64,000 nucleotides of DNA from Flavobacterium rivuli WB 3.3-2 = DSM 21788 (GCF_000378485.1 NZ_KB899972.1:186001-250000); one strand, 5' to 3'. Positions 44,950-54,082 are shown, counted from the stretch's first letter. Notes: generated by a model not told the origin, from the letters alone. A program made the numbers and translations.

Positions 44950-45408
44950 TTATACTACAATAATATTAGAGTTTTTTACCTCGCTTATCATAAATGTACT
45001 ATGGGTACTGCCTATATGTTGTAGTGTTGTAAGCTTGGTTACCATAAACTCGCGATACTCCTCCATATTAGCTACAAATATTTTAAGTATATAATCATAA
45101 TCGCCGCTAACATGGTAACACTCTAAAACCTCGTCAAGTTTAGTAACCTGCTGCTCAAACCTGGTAAGATATTCTTTAGTATGCTGTATAAGCTTTAAAT
45201 GGCAAAAAACCACAAAGCCCTTATTTACTTTATTGCGGTTTACAACTGCAACATACTTATGCACAATACCCTCGCGTTCCAGTTTTTTTACACGCTCATA
45301 TACGGCAGTAACCGAAAGGTTTAACTTTACAGAGAGCTCTTTTGTTGTCCTTGTGCTGTCTTCCTGCAACAGGTATATTAGTTTTTTATCGATTGCATCT
45401 AAAGCCAT
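44950..45408 (-). CDS. Lrp/AsnC family transcriptional regulator (152 aa)
   Basis: An N-terminal winged helix (LDAIDKKLIYLLQEDSTRTTKELSVKLNLSVTAVYERVKKLE) is joined to a C-terminal RAM ligand-binding domain (VLECYHVSGDYDYILKIFV). Length is typical. It is divergent from a methionine gamma-lyase-type gene, and the spacer holds three AATCTAA half-sites, so it probably controls that gene and itself in response to an amino acid. Confidence 0.93.
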   Translation of the reverse strand: MALDAIDKKLIYLLQEDSTRTTKELSVKLNLSVTAVYERVKKLEREGIVHKYVAVVNRNKVNKGFVVFCHLKLIQHTKEYLTRFEQQVTKLDEVLECYHVSGDYDYILKIFVANMEEYREFMVTKLTTLQHIGSTHSTFMISEVKNSNIIVV

Positions 45409-45458
45409 AAGATAAATTTTCGGTTCTTATTAGAGTTATTGGCAAGTTATAAATTTAA

Positions 45459-45496
45459 AATCTAACAAAATTAAATTTATTAGATTTATAATCTAA
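45459..45496. promoter_or_regulatory. Three half-site operator between lrp and the PLP enzyme gene
   Basis: AATCTAA (45459-45465), TTAGATT (45480-45486) and AATCTAA (45490-45496). The last two form a 17-base palindrome with a 3-base centre; the first and second form a wider inverted pair. Repeated half-sites fit Lrp-type oligomers. Confidence 0.65.
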
Positions 45497-45571
45497 CAAC
45501 TCACATAATTGTTGATTTTAAAATTATTAAATCGTCAATTTGATATATAACAAACATAAACAACAAACGTG

Positions 45572-46798
45572 ATGAAAAATTTTAACCCTGCCGATAATAT
45601 ACAAGACCTGCAATACTTTGGAGAATTTGGCGGTGTGAATCCATCAATTTCTGACTCATCCACTTATACCTTTCTTTCAGCAAAAACCATGTTTGACACC
45701 TTTGAGGGAAATGCCGATGGCTGCTATTTGTACTCACGCCATTCATCTCCCAGTAATTTATACCTTGGGCAGGCACTTGCAGCTATGGAAGGTACTGAGA
45801 CTGCTAATGTAACAGCATCGGGCATGGGAGCCATAACTACCGCCCTGTTGCAGTTGTGCCATAGTGGTGATCATATAGTTTCCAGCCGCACAATTTATGG
45901 TGGCACCTATGCTTTCATGAAAAACTTTTTACCGCGTTTAGGGATTACTACAACTTTTGTTGACAGCACAAAATTAGAAGTTGTTGAAGCTGCTATTACA
46001 TCTAATACCAAAGTTTTATTTTGCGAAACAGTAAGCAACCCATTGCTTGAGGTTGCAGATATTCCTGCATTATCTAAAATTGCAAAAAAACATAACCTGC
46101 AACTAATTGTAGATAACTCCTTCTCTCCCCTATCGGTTTCTCCTGCTAAGCTGGGTGCAGATGTGGTTATACACAGCCTTACCAAATTTATAAATGGCAG
46201 CAGCGATACTGTGGGCGGTGTAGCCTGTGGCACTCAAAAATTTATAGATGCCCTGCGCAATGTTAACGATGGCGCTGCCATGCTGCTTGGCCCTACTATG
46301 GATAGCCTACGCGCTGCAAGCATCATGAAAAACCTGCGCACCCTGCATATACGTATAAAACAGCACAGTCACAATGCCCTTTACTTAGCACAACGTTTTG
46401 AAAAAGACGGGTTAAAAACGGTTTACCCCGGCCTTGCAAGCCACCCAAGCCATGAACTTTACAAAACCATGATAAACCCTGAATATGGTTTTGGCGGAAT
46501 GATGACCGTAGATGTAGGGTCTATAGATAAAGCTAATGACCTTATGGAATTAATGCAGCATCGTAATCTGGGCTATCTTGCCGTAAGCCTTGGCTTCTAC
46601 AAAACACTATTTAGTGCACCGGGAACATCAACATCGAGCGAAATACCGTTAGAAGAGCAAAAGGCAATGGGTCTTACCGATGGGCTTATCCGGTTTTCTG
46701 TAGGGCTTGATAATGATATTGAAAGGACATACAGGATGATGAAGGATTGTATGGTAGAGTTAGGAATACTTACAAATAAGTTGACCAATGCATTATAA
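45572..46798 (+). CDS. Trans-sulfuration family PLP enzyme, methionine gamma-lyase type (408 aa)
   Basis: This Cys/Met metabolism PLP enzyme has YLYSRHSSPSNLYLGQALA, the NVTASGMGAITTALL phosphate loop, LFCETVSNPLLEVADI, VDNSFSPL and the PLP lysine in VIHSLTKFINGSSD. Later motifs are LRTLHIRIKQHSHNA and LIRFSVGLDN. Methionine gamma-lyase is favoured by the divergent Lrp-type regulator, which is the arrangement seen with mdeA/mdeR, but cystathionine-lyase activity cannot be excluded. The ATG at 45572 is preferred over a GTG three bases upstream. Confidence 0.88.
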   Translation: MKNFNPADNIQDLQYFGEFGGVNPSISDSSTYTFLSAKTMFDTFEGNADGCYLYSRHSSPSNLYLGQALAAMEGTETANVTASGMGAITTALLQLCHSGDHIVSSRTIYGGTYAFMKNFLPRLGITTTFVDSTKLEVVEAAITSNTKVLFCETVSNPLLEVADIPALSKIAKKHNLQLIVDNSFSPLSVSPAKLGADVVIHSLTKFINGSSDTVGGVACGTQKFIDALRNVNDGAAMLLGPTMDSLRAASIMKNLRTLHIRIKQHSHNALYLAQRFEKDGLKTVYPGLASHPSHELYKTMINPEYGFGGMMTVDVGSIDKANDLMELMQHRNLGYLAVSLGFYKTLFSAPGTSTSSEIPLEEQKAMGLTDGLIRFSVGLDNDIERTYRMMKDCMVELGILTNKLTNAL

Positions 46799-46848
46799 AT
46801 AATATTTAAATAAAAATTTAATAATCAACTAAATAGCTTAATTTTCGA

Positions 46849-46880
46849 TAAAAAAATACCTATTTATAGGTATTTTTTAG
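46849..46880 (+). terminator. Terminator after the PLP enzyme gene
   Basis: AAAAAATACCTAT (46851-46863) pairs with ATAGGTATTTTTT (46866-46878) with a two-base loop. The T run is inside the right arm. Confidence 0.7.
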
Positions 46881-46895
46881 AATACAGGTATGTGG

Positions 46896-46903
46896 TAATT
46901 TTG
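46896..46903 (+). promoter_or_regulatory. -7 box of the Kelch protein gene
   Basis: TAATTTTG fits TAnnTTTG and lies 24 bases before the ATG. No clear -33 box is visible. Confidence 0.45.
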
Positions 46904-46927
46904 TAGGAAATCAACAACTTACAGATT

Positions 46928-49651
46928 ATGAAACAATTATTTACCACATTATTTTTTGCTTTTTGCGCAGCTGCTACTGCGCAGGAAACACCTGTGTTTA
47001 CTCAGCAGGCATCATTAGGTAATAATATTACCGCCAGAGAAGGCGCCTCTATGGTAACTTACAACGATAAGTTATTTATATTAGGCGGTAATAATGGCTG
47101 TGCGCCAAAAGATTTTATACAGTACGATCCCTCTAATGGACAGGTTACTAAACTGGCACAACTTTCTACCGGATGCAGTAACCCTTTAGGGCGTTGTTTT
47201 TTTACTGTTAACAACTTAATGTACCAGTTTAGCGATAGTGGCACCGGTATATCTGTTTACGATCCTGAAACAAATACATGGACATCAAATGTATTAACGC
47301 AGCCTCAAAATTTCTTTCCCGACTCAGGATTTGTAATTGGCAACATTATTTATGTAAAATCATTTATAGGTAATGATTTTTATGCCTACGACACAGAAAA
47401 CAATACTGTTACAGCAATGGCAGATGCTCCCGGAACGGAAAACAAAAGCGGAACCTTTGCTTTTGCAATAAATGGAAAAGGTTATTATGGCGGCGGAAAA
47501 ATTATAGGCTGTACAGGAAATAATTGCGTTTTTAACGAGTTTTATGAATACGATCCTGAAACTAACGCATGGACCGAAAAAGCATCTACCCTTATACCAC
47601 CTGTTTATGGCAGTAGCATAAGCCAAAATGGTAAAGGATATGCCGGGCTTGGCGAATATAATTATTTGGTTAATAATGTAACATTAGCTACCCGTACAGA
47701 TAGCTGGTTTGAGTATGACCCCGTTGCAAACACATGGACTGCTAAAACCAATTTTTTAAACCAGGCTCCTGAAATTACCCAACCGAGGTTAGAAAATGTA
47801 TGTAAAGCTGCTATAAGTAATATAGGCAACGATATTTATATTTTTGGCGGTGACAAATCATTTACAGATTATACATCTAATTTTACTGATAACCTTTATA
47901 AATACAGCATTACAACAAATTTATGGGAAACAGTTAATGAAGAAATGGGTGGCAACAGAAGATCTGCATCTGGGTTCTATGCTAACGGAAAACTGTACTT
48001 GGGCGGTGGAGAAAATGGCGAGCACATGACCGATTTTTGGGAATATGATATTGCTACTGATGCATGGACCCAAAAAGAAGATCTTAACAGTAAGCACCAT
48101 TGGCGTTCTGCTACGGAGATTGACGGTAAAGGTTATTTTATTGGCGGATTTAGCCGTAACCCACAAACAACAACAGATGATCTTTGGGTTTATGACCCTG
48201 CAACAAATACCTGGACAGAGAAAGCACCTTATCCCGGTAATGGTGGAGTATCAATAGTATCGTTTTCACACAACGGGAAACTATATGCCGGTATGGGACT
48301 TATACACACTTTTTTTAGCAGTACTAACGACTTTTATGAATATGACCCTGCTACAGACCAATGGACGCAGCTTGCCAGCGCCCCGGCAATATCTGCAAGT
48401 TTATTTGCATACTTTACTATAGGCGATGTAGCTTATGTTATTACTGATTATTCCAGTAACGTAACGTTTTATAAATATTCATTTACAACTAATACCTGGA
48501 CTTCGGAAAGTTTGGCCGATATGACATTAAGTACATCAGGAGGTGGGTTTTCTGGTAACAAAGCCTTTACCTACAACGGCAAAGGATATATACAAAGAGC
48601 TTATGGCGGTTATGGCTATAGTAAATTAGTAGAGTATGACCCTGCAACAAATACTTTTACAGATGTTACTAACCTTCCTTTTGATGGGGATGATAACACT
48701 ATTATTGCTACACCAAATGAAGTGTTTTTTGCTTTTGGCCAAACACCTACTTCACCTTTGGGTATAAACCATTCTAACGCTTTGTGGAAGCTTAGGTTTA
48801 ACACGCCGGTATCGGAGCAAACGGGCATTTTTCAGTCATCTTACTATTGGCCTACTGTAGGGAACGATTGTGGTACAGGACCTTTGCTTGCAAATACTAT
48901 TAAAGCAAATACCGACGAAAATGGCGACCTCTTTACAGCTGTAATAGCAGCAAATAATGGAACATCCAGCGTATGCTATGAAGTAAATTCTATTGATACA
49001 TCGTTACCTTACAGAACAGCAAGTGTAAACCTTAATAATAACACTACACAAAATGCTATGTTCCATAATAAAAGTGTAGAGTTTAAAAATAATGCAGGAC
49101 TATCTGCCGGGGCAGCGTTAAGGCTTTACTATACAACAGAAGAACTTGAGCAATTTGTAACTTCATTTAACGAAGAATATGCTGAAAATAAAACTATTAA
49201 TGACATTAAAGTTATCCAGTATTTTGAAGTTAACGGTACCGATAATAATCCTTTAAACAACACATCGGCTCTTTATAAACTTTACAGTCCTCAGCTTACA
49301 AGTTATGATACTGATAAATATATGGACATTGCAAGTGATCTTGGATCTGATTACGTAATTGGCGAAATTTACACCGTATTACTTACCTCAAATAATTTGG
49401 GTATTGCTAACCATGAGTTAAAAAATCTTGTATACCCTAATCCAACAAAAGGCGCATTGACCATAGAACTTGCTGATGCCAAAGAAACATTAGTAACGGT
49501 ATATAATATTAGCGGCCAAAAAGTGCATGAGCAAGCAGTATTTGCTAAAAGTAATGGTATAGACCTTAAAAACCTTATAGAGGGTATTTATTTTGTTCGG
49601 TTAGAAAATGGAGATTCGTTAGAAACCAGCAAAATCATCATCCAAAAATAG
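46928..49651 (+). CDS. Secreted Kelch-repeat protein with type IX secretion tail (907 aa)
   Basis: A signal peptide (ending TATAQ) is followed by about eleven repeats of the Kelch kind, each ending in a YDPxTNxWT-like strand (YDPETNTWT, YDPETNAWT, YDPVANTWT, YDIATDAWT, YDPATNTWT, YDPATDQWT, YSFTTNTWT, YDPATNTFT) between about residues 30 and 620. This predicts one or two beta-propellers. A further beta-rich domain follows. The last 75 residues (LVYPNPTKGALTIEL, TVYNISGQKVHEQ, GIYFVRLENG) are a type A type IX secretion signal, so it is exported to the surface or medium. Confidence 0.92.
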   Translation: MKQLFTTLFFAFCAAATAQETPVFTQQASLGNNITAREGASMVTYNDKLFILGGNNGCAPKDFIQYDPSNGQVTKLAQLSTGCSNPLGRCFFTVNNLMYQFSDSGTGISVYDPETNTWTSNVLTQPQNFFPDSGFVIGNIIYVKSFIGNDFYAYDTENNTVTAMADAPGTENKSGTFAFAINGKGYYGGGKIIGCTGNNCVFNEFYEYDPETNAWTEKASTLIPPVYGSSISQNGKGYAGLGEYNYLVNNVTLATRTDSWFEYDPVANTWTAKTNFLNQAPEITQPRLENVCKAAISNIGNDIYIFGGDKSFTDYTSNFTDNLYKYSITTNLWETVNEEMGGNRRSASGFYANGKLYLGGGENGEHMTDFWEYDIATDAWTQKEDLNSKHHWRSATEIDGKGYFIGGFSRNPQTTTDDLWVYDPATNTWTEKAPYPGNGGVSIVSFSHNGKLYAGMGLIHTFFSSTNDFYEYDPATDQWTQLASAPAISASLFAYFTIGDVAYVITDYSSNVTFYKYSFTTNTWTSESLADMTLSTSGGGFSGNKAFTYNGKGYIQRAYGGYGYSKLVEYDPATNTFTDVTNLPFDGDDNTIIATPNEVFFAFGQTPTSPLGINHSNALWKLRFNTPVSEQTGIFQSSYYWPTVGNDCGTGPLLANTIKANTDENGDLFTAVIAANNGTSSVCYEVNSIDTSLPYRTASVNLNNNTTQNAMFHNKSVEFKNNAGLSAGAALRLYYTTEELEQFVTSFNEEYAENKTINDIKVIQYFEVNGTDNNPLNNTSALYKLYSPQLTSYDTDKYMDIASDLGSDYVIGEIYTVLLTSNNLGIANHELKNLVYPNPTKGALTIELADAKETLVTVYNISGQKVHEQAVFAKSNGIDLKNLIEGIYFVRLENGDSLETSKIIIQK

Positions 49652-49710
49652 TATTTATAAAATAATACTTTATAAAGCTAACTTAAATGCATAGGTTAGT
49701 AATTAGATAC

Positions 49711-49746
49711 AAAGCCCAAAAATATTTATAATTTTTGGGCTTTGGT
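49711..49746 (+). terminator. Terminator after the Kelch gene
   Basis: Thirteen-base arms AAAGCCCAAAAAT (49711-49723) and ATTTTTGGGCTTT (49731-49743) with a 7-base loop. Confidence 0.85.
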
Positions 49747-49879
49747 TATTATAAGGTTTTCTATTTATTAATACTGCTATAGATTTTTAGCCGGAAAAAT
49801 CTATTTTCATAATTCGCAATAAATAAATCCCTGCTAAAACCGTAGATTTTAATTAAATTCGCTTTTTAAACAAACTCAA

Positions 49880-52054
49880 ATGAAAAAAATTATATGGCTG
49901 TTCCTTATATCCGGAATGGCTGCTACGGCTCAAAAAAACTTAACCATACAGGAAGCTACTTCCGGCCAATACCAAATTTTTGCTCCTAAAAGCCTTGTTT
50001 CTCCACACTGGAGGCCGGATACCCACACTATAACATACCTTGATGAAACTTATGCTAAGCTTATACAGCGAAGTGAGGCTTCTCAATGGGCAGAGAGCAC
50101 ATTAATAACTAAATATGAACTTGCTGCTGCGCTAAAGGCAAAATTTCCTGAGGATACATTTGCATTAAGGATATTCCCATACGATTATATCTGGAAAAAT
50201 AAAAGTACCCTTATACTAAATGCAGAAGGCGCAAAAGGCAATTATATGGTTGTTTTTGATGCCGATAAGAAAGCAGTTGTAAGTGCTGTTGCAATCGCTC
50301 AGGATGCTGCTAACCAGGTATTATCTCCTAACGGAACATCGGCAGCATGGCTTAAAGAAAATAACATAGTTATTACTAATAATGGCAAAGACATAAATGT
50401 TACTAATGATACCGATAAAGGTATTGTAAATGGTAGTGACTACACGCACCGCCAGGAATTTGGCATAGATAAAGGTATGTGGTGGAGCCCTAACAGCGAC
50501 AAACTTCTATACTACCGTAAAGACGAAAGTATGGTAGCCAACTTTCCGTTGGTGCAATGGGGAGAACGCATTGCTACCGATAAGGAGATAAAATACCCAA
50601 TGGCAGGTATGAAGAGTGAAGAAGTTACCCTTGTACTATATGATATAGCTACAGGCAAAAGCCTAACACTTAAAACTGAAGGCCCTAAAGAACAGTTTTT
50701 AACTACTGTAACATGGTCGCCGGATGGTAAGCAAATATATGTGGGCGTGCTTAACCGTGAGCAAAACCATCTTAAGCTAAACAAGTATGATGCTGTAACG
50801 GGTAATCTTATTAAAACTTTGTTTGAAGAAAAAGCGGCTACGTATGTTGAACCTTTACATGGGTTAACTTTTGTGCCCGGCCATGCCGACCAGTTTTTAT
50901 ACCGTACAGAAAAAGAAGGTTATGAGCAATTTTACCTTTATACTACCGATGGAAAGCTTGTAAAAAAATTGGGGTATAAAGACGTTGTTGTAACAGAGTT
51001 ACTTAATTTTGATACCAACGCAAAAAATGTATTTTATATAGGGACTGCAAATAACGGATTGGACAGGCAATTGTATAGAGCAGAATTGTCTTCAGGAAAA
51101 ACCACGCAGGTTACTACAACATCCGGCACGCACGAAGATGAAGTGAGCAGCGATGGCACATTATCTCTTGATAATTTTGCAAACACCACTACTGTTAACG
51201 ACGTAATTATTATTAACCTTAAAAGCAATAAAGCTACTACCCTGTTTAAGGCAGAAAACCCATATACCGGTAAAACGGTATTACCTAAAATGGAGCTGGT
51301 TACACTTACATCTGCCGATGGCAAAACCCCGCTTAATGGCAGGATTATTTACCCTGCTAAATTTGATGCTGCCAAAAAATACCCTGTAATGGTTTATGTA
51401 TATGGAGGCCCTCACGCACAGTTGGTTACTAACAAATGGCTGGGCGGTGCAAGCCTCTTTGACTATTATATGGCGCAACAGGGCTACGTAGTATTTACGC
51501 TCGATAGCCGTGGCAGCGATGCCCGTGGGCGTGATTTTGAGCACGTAGTACACCGCAACCTGGGCGTTAACGAAATGGCCGACCAGATGAAAGGTGTAGA
51601 TTTCCTGAAAAGTAAAACCTTTGTAGACCAAAACAAAATTGGGGTTTACGGCTGGAGTTTTGGTGGTTTCATGACCACATCGTTAATGCTGGACCATGCT
51701 GATACTTTTAAAGTGGGCGTTGCCGGCGGCCCCGTATGCGACTGGAAATATTATGAAGTAATGTATGGCGAACGTTACATGGACACTCCGCAGGAAAACC
51801 CTGAAGGTTATGAAAAAACAAGCGTTATTAAAAAAGCCCAAAAATTACAGGGAAGATTATTAGTAATACATGGTGCCCAGGATAATGTTGTAGTGCAGCA
51901 AAACAGTATGGAGTTTATAGAGGCTTGTATTAAAGCAGGCAAACAGGTAGATTATTTTTTATACCCCACTCACGAGCATAATGTGCGAGGTAAAGACCGT
52001 GCACACCTTAACCAGAAGATTGCCGATTATTTTGATACGTATTTAAAGAAATAG
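49880..52054 (+). CDS. Dipeptidyl peptidase IV-type S9 serine peptidase (724 aa)
   Basis: After a signal peptide (MKKIIWLFLISGMAATAQ) the first two thirds are an eight-bladed propeller-like region (about 40-460), with HWRPDTHTITYLDE, MWWSPNSDKLLYYR and TWSPDGKQIYVGV blades. The C-terminal alpha/beta hydrolase (about 470-724) has YVYGGPHAQLV, the nucleophile serine in GVYGWSFGGFM, the Asp in VIHGAQDNVV and the His in YPTHEHNVRG. It removes X-Pro or similar dipeptides from peptides in the periplasm. Monocistronic, with a terminator nine bases downstream. Confidence 0.93.
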   Translation: MKKIIWLFLISGMAATAQKNLTIQEATSGQYQIFAPKSLVSPHWRPDTHTITYLDETYAKLIQRSEASQWAESTLITKYELAAALKAKFPEDTFALRIFPYDYIWKNKSTLILNAEGAKGNYMVVFDADKKAVVSAVAIAQDAANQVLSPNGTSAAWLKENNIVITNNGKDINVTNDTDKGIVNGSDYTHRQEFGIDKGMWWSPNSDKLLYYRKDESMVANFPLVQWGERIATDKEIKYPMAGMKSEEVTLVLYDIATGKSLTLKTEGPKEQFLTTVTWSPDGKQIYVGVLNREQNHLKLNKYDAVTGNLIKTLFEEKAATYVEPLHGLTFVPGHADQFLYRTEKEGYEQFYLYTTDGKLVKKLGYKDVVVTELLNFDTNAKNVFYIGTANNGLDRQLYRAELSSGKTTQVTTTSGTHEDEVSSDGTLSLDNFANTTTVNDVIIINLKSNKATTLFKAENPYTGKTVLPKMELVTLTSADGKTPLNGRIIYPAKFDAAKKYPVMVYVYGGPHAQLVTNKWLGGASLFDYYMAQQGYVVFTLDSRGSDARGRDFEHVVHRNLGVNEMADQMKGVDFLKSKTFVDQNKIGVYGWSFGGFMTTSLMLDHADTFKVGVAGGPVCDWKYYEVMYGERYMDTPQENPEGYEKTSVIKKAQKLQGRLLVIHGAQDNVVVQQNSMEFIEACIKAGKQVDYFLYPTHEHNVRGKDRAHLNQKIADYFDTYLKK

Positions 52055-52060
52055 TATTTT

Positions 52061-52087
52061 ATACAGCGCCTTAGGGCGCTGTTTTTA
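52061..52087 (+). terminator. Terminator after the peptidase gene
   Basis: ACAGCGCC (52063-52070), loop TTAG, GGCGCTGT (52075-52082), then TTTT. Confidence 0.9.
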
Positions 52088-52111
52088 TCTAAATTACTAC
52101 CTAAATTCAAA

Positions 52112-52660
52112 ATGGAATTAGTGTTTTTTATTCTCGTAACCTTTAGTATCGCTATTGCAGGAGGAATTGCATACTTTATTTACATACCTTTTAAATTATG
52201 GTTGTTACGTTCGGGTAAAATGAGCACTGCACGAAGCAGACTTATTAATAAGATCTACATTTATTTATTAGTCGTTATCGTATTAGGCATTACTTACGCA
52301 GGGATATTTCCCGACGAAAGTTTTTATGCTGACGAATTTAAAGATGTCACATTAAGAGAGTTGCCAAAGTCGGCAGAGTTTGTAAGTAAGTCGGCATCAT
52401 ACCCTGATTTTCATGGTGAATATTGTTCGCAGTCGGAAATAAAACTTTCAAAAAAAGATTACAGCAAATTATTATGGGAACTACATAAAGATGACAGACT
52501 GACTAAAGGTGGCGAAATACTAAATATTTCCGGAAGCCATGCAAAAGAAACTTTAACTTATCAATTCATAAGGACAGCGAAAGATAAGTCGGGCAAGTAT
52601 TTATATATTGGCTTTGGCAAAGATAATAGAACCATTTACATTGACGCCTGCCAACTTTGA
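52112..52660 (+). CDS. Membrane protein of unknown function (182 aa)
   Basis: Two transmembrane helices (about 3-28 and 48-66) precede a soluble C-terminal domain (about 75-182) with EYCSQSEIKLSKKDYSKLLWEL and TYQFIRTAKDKSGKYLYIGFGKDNRTIYID. I do not recognise the family. It begins 25 bases after the terminator of the peptidase gene. GC content is a little lower than its neighbour. It could be a recent addition, but there is no direct sign of transfer. Confidence 0.6.
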   Translation: MELVFFILVTFSIAIAGGIAYFIYIPFKLWLLRSGKMSTARSRLINKIYIYLLVVIVLGITYAGIFPDESFYADEFKDVTLRELPKSAEFVSKSASYPDFHGEYCSQSEIKLSKKDYSKLLWELHKDDRLTKGGEILNISGSHAKETLTYQFIRTAKDKSGKYLYIGFGKDNRTIYIDACQL

Positions 52661-52949
52661 GCAGCAGCTTACAGAAAAAATACCCATTAATAGGTATATG
52701 TATTTGATAATAAATTATTTAACTTTGCAATATTACATATTTAATTATAAATCAGTAATTTTACAATACAGTCATTAGAAGGAAATATTTCTAAAAATAT
52801 AAATTTTATAATAAATATAAACGGGGTTCGAAACTTGTTTATTTTAAGAAAGCAGCACCTCAGGGTGTTGTTTTTGATTATACCAATTATTAATACTATG
52901 AATATTTAAAAAAAAAATACAAGTAACATAAATGCATTTAAATAAAATG
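52661..52949. other. AT-rich gene-free gap with an isolated terminator
   Basis: It holds a weak AT-rich hairpin near 52681-52700 and a good hairpin at 52852-52870 (GCAGCACC, TCA, GGGTGTTGT, then TTTT) that has no gene just before it. That hairpin could end a small RNA or the transcript of the preceding gene. No coding frame is supported. Confidence 0.4.
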
Positions 52950-52957
52950 TATATTTG
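52950..52957 (+). promoter_or_regulatory. -7 box of the PadR gene, only 4 bases before its ATG
   Basis: TATATTTG matches TAnnTTTG exactly. The ATG at 52962 falls at or next to the expected transcription start, so the PadR message may be leaderless. Confidence 0.6.
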
Positions 52958-52961
52958 TACT

Positions 52962-53300
52962 ATGTATAGTAAAGAACTTACCAAAGGAATATTGCAGCCC
53001 ATAATTTTAAAACTATTGGGCGATAACGAAAAAATGTATGGGTACGAAATTACCCAGCATGTAAAAGTACTTACCAAAGGCAGGATAGAAATATCTGAAG
53101 GTGCGCTCTACCCTATTTTGCATAAGCTGGAAGCCGAAAAAATACTTGAAACAGAAAAGGTATACATAGGCAAGCGTGTGCGCAAATACTATAGTATTAC
53201 AGGTACAGGTAAAAAAGCTGTACAGGAAACCACTAACGAACTGGGAGATTTTATTGAAACACTGTCTTTAATATTTAAGCAAAATACTGTAACATCATGA
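52962..53300 (+). CDS. PadR family transcriptional regulator (112 aa)
   Basis: It is a winged-helix regulator of the short PadR type: KELTKGILQPIILKLLGDNEKMYGYEIT, EISEGALYPILHKLEAEKILET and RKYYSITGTGKKAVQE. The start at 52962 fits the family and the promoter; an ATG at 52932 would lie upstream of the -7 box. It overlaps the following HAAS-like membrane gene by four bases (ATGA), the usual arrangement of a PadR regulator with its membrane partner. Confidence 0.93.
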   Translation: MYSKELTKGILQPIILKLLGDNEKMYGYEITQHVKVLTKGRIEISEGALYPILHKLEAEKILETEKVYIGKRVRKYYSITGTGKKAVQETTNELGDFIETLSLIFKQNTVTS

Positions 53301-53731
53301 TAATAACCGATGATCAGGCGGCTTATATAGCTGCTAACCTTGAATTTTATGGTGTTGTGCAGCAGGAATTAAGAGAAGACCTTCTCGACCATATATGCAC
53401 ATATATCGAAAATGATACATTTACAGATTTTGAGAGTGCCTATAAAGAGGCAATACTAAAATTTGGTGGGCATCACGCTATGGCTATACTGCAACAGGAA
53501 ACTGTGATTATGTTAATGCTTAAAAAGAATGTGCAACTGCAAAAAACAATTTATATAAGTGGTTTTGTGGCGGGCTTCTGCCTTAGTACCGGGTCTCTAT
53601 TTAAAATTATGCATTGGCCATTTGCATCCATACTTTTACTTTTGGGCTTCATCATCCTGAACGTATTATTTATGCCGTTGTTTTTTTACCACAAATACAA
53701 AACGGCAGATAAAAAAATAATTTCGAGTTAG
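53297..53731 (+). CDS. PadR-linked membrane protein: HAAS-like N-terminus plus KIMHWP two-helix module (144 aa)
   Basis: Residues about 1-75 (YGVVQQELREDLLDHICTYIE, FESAYKEAILKFGGHHAM) have the look of the HAAS alpha-helical domain that accompanies PadR regulators. Residues about 85-140 form two transmembrane helices around LFKIMHWPFASIL, with a basic tail FYHKYKTADKK. The two genes that follow consist of this second module alone. It probably signals between the membrane and the PadR protein. Function otherwise unknown. Confidence 0.75.
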   Translation: MIITDDQAAYIAANLEFYGVVQQELREDLLDHICTYIENDTFTDFESAYKEAILKFGGHHAMAILQQETVIMLMLKKNVQLQKTIYISGFVAGFCLSTGSLFKIMHWPFASILLLLGFIILNVLFMPLFFYHKYKTADKKIISS

Positions 53732-53758
53732 TTAATAATCATTTAAATCAATCACATC

Positions 53759-53935
53759 ATGAAACGATCAGTTTATGTCATGGGCTTTATTGCCTGCTTT
53801 ACCCTAATTACAGGGCTTATGTTTAAAATTATGCACTGGCCATTAGCCACTGTATTACTATTTGCAGGTTTTTTACTGCTTAACGTTGGCTTTTTACCCA
53901 CTTATTTTTATCAAAAATACAAAGCTGCGGTATAG
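53759..53935 (+). CDS. Stand-alone KIMHWP two-helix membrane protein (58 aa)
   Basis: MKRSVYVMGFIACF opens the first helix, then LMFKIMHWPLATVLLFAGF forms the turn and second helix, and the tail is FLPTYFYQKYKAAV. It aligns end to end with residues about 85-140 of the preceding protein, including the Lys-Ile-Met-His-Trp-Pro motif and the tyrosine/lysine tail. It starts 27 bases after that gene and is followed by a strong terminator. Confidence 0.8.
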   Translation: MKRSVYVMGFIACFTLITGLMFKIMHWPLATVLLFAGFLLLNVGFLPTYFYQKYKAAV

Positions 53936-53950
53936 TATTACTGGGTTTTA

Positions 53951-53982
53951 AAAAAAACGGGAGCCTCAGGCTCCCATTTTTG
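53951..53982 (+). terminator. Terminator of the PadR operon
   Basis: GGGAGCC (53959-53965), loop TCA, GGCTCCC (53969-53975), preceded by an A run and followed by ATTTTTG. Confidence 0.9.
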
Positions 53983-54046
53983 TATAGGTATGTAACTAAG
54001 TCCTGCAAAACTGTAAAAGATTAAGTATACTTTACTTTTTATATAA

Positions 54047-54054
54047 TATATTTG
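54047..54054 (+). promoter_or_regulatory. -7 box of the second stand-alone KIMHWP gene
   Basis: TATATTTG, an exact TAnnTTTG, 28 bases before the ATG. It shows this gene has its own promoter, separate from the PadR operon. Confidence 0.55.
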
Positions 54055-54082
54055 AAATATATAAAGACTTACAAATTTATAC

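Noticed and set aside
44389..45408. An overlap or fusion between the DUF1543 and Lrp-type genes, which meet with no gap
   Set aside because: They are on opposite strands with abutting stop codons; each is complete, so this is only tight convergent packing.
46928..49651. Kelch repeats as a DNA tandem repeat or CRISPR-like array
   Set aside because: The repetition is at protein level with variable DNA sequence and spacing; there are no identical repeats with spacers anywhere in the window.
52800..52840. A tRNA fragment suggested by GGGGTTCGAAAC
   Set aside because: No stem of five pairs flanks the TTCGAA, and no other tRNA arm is found nearby.
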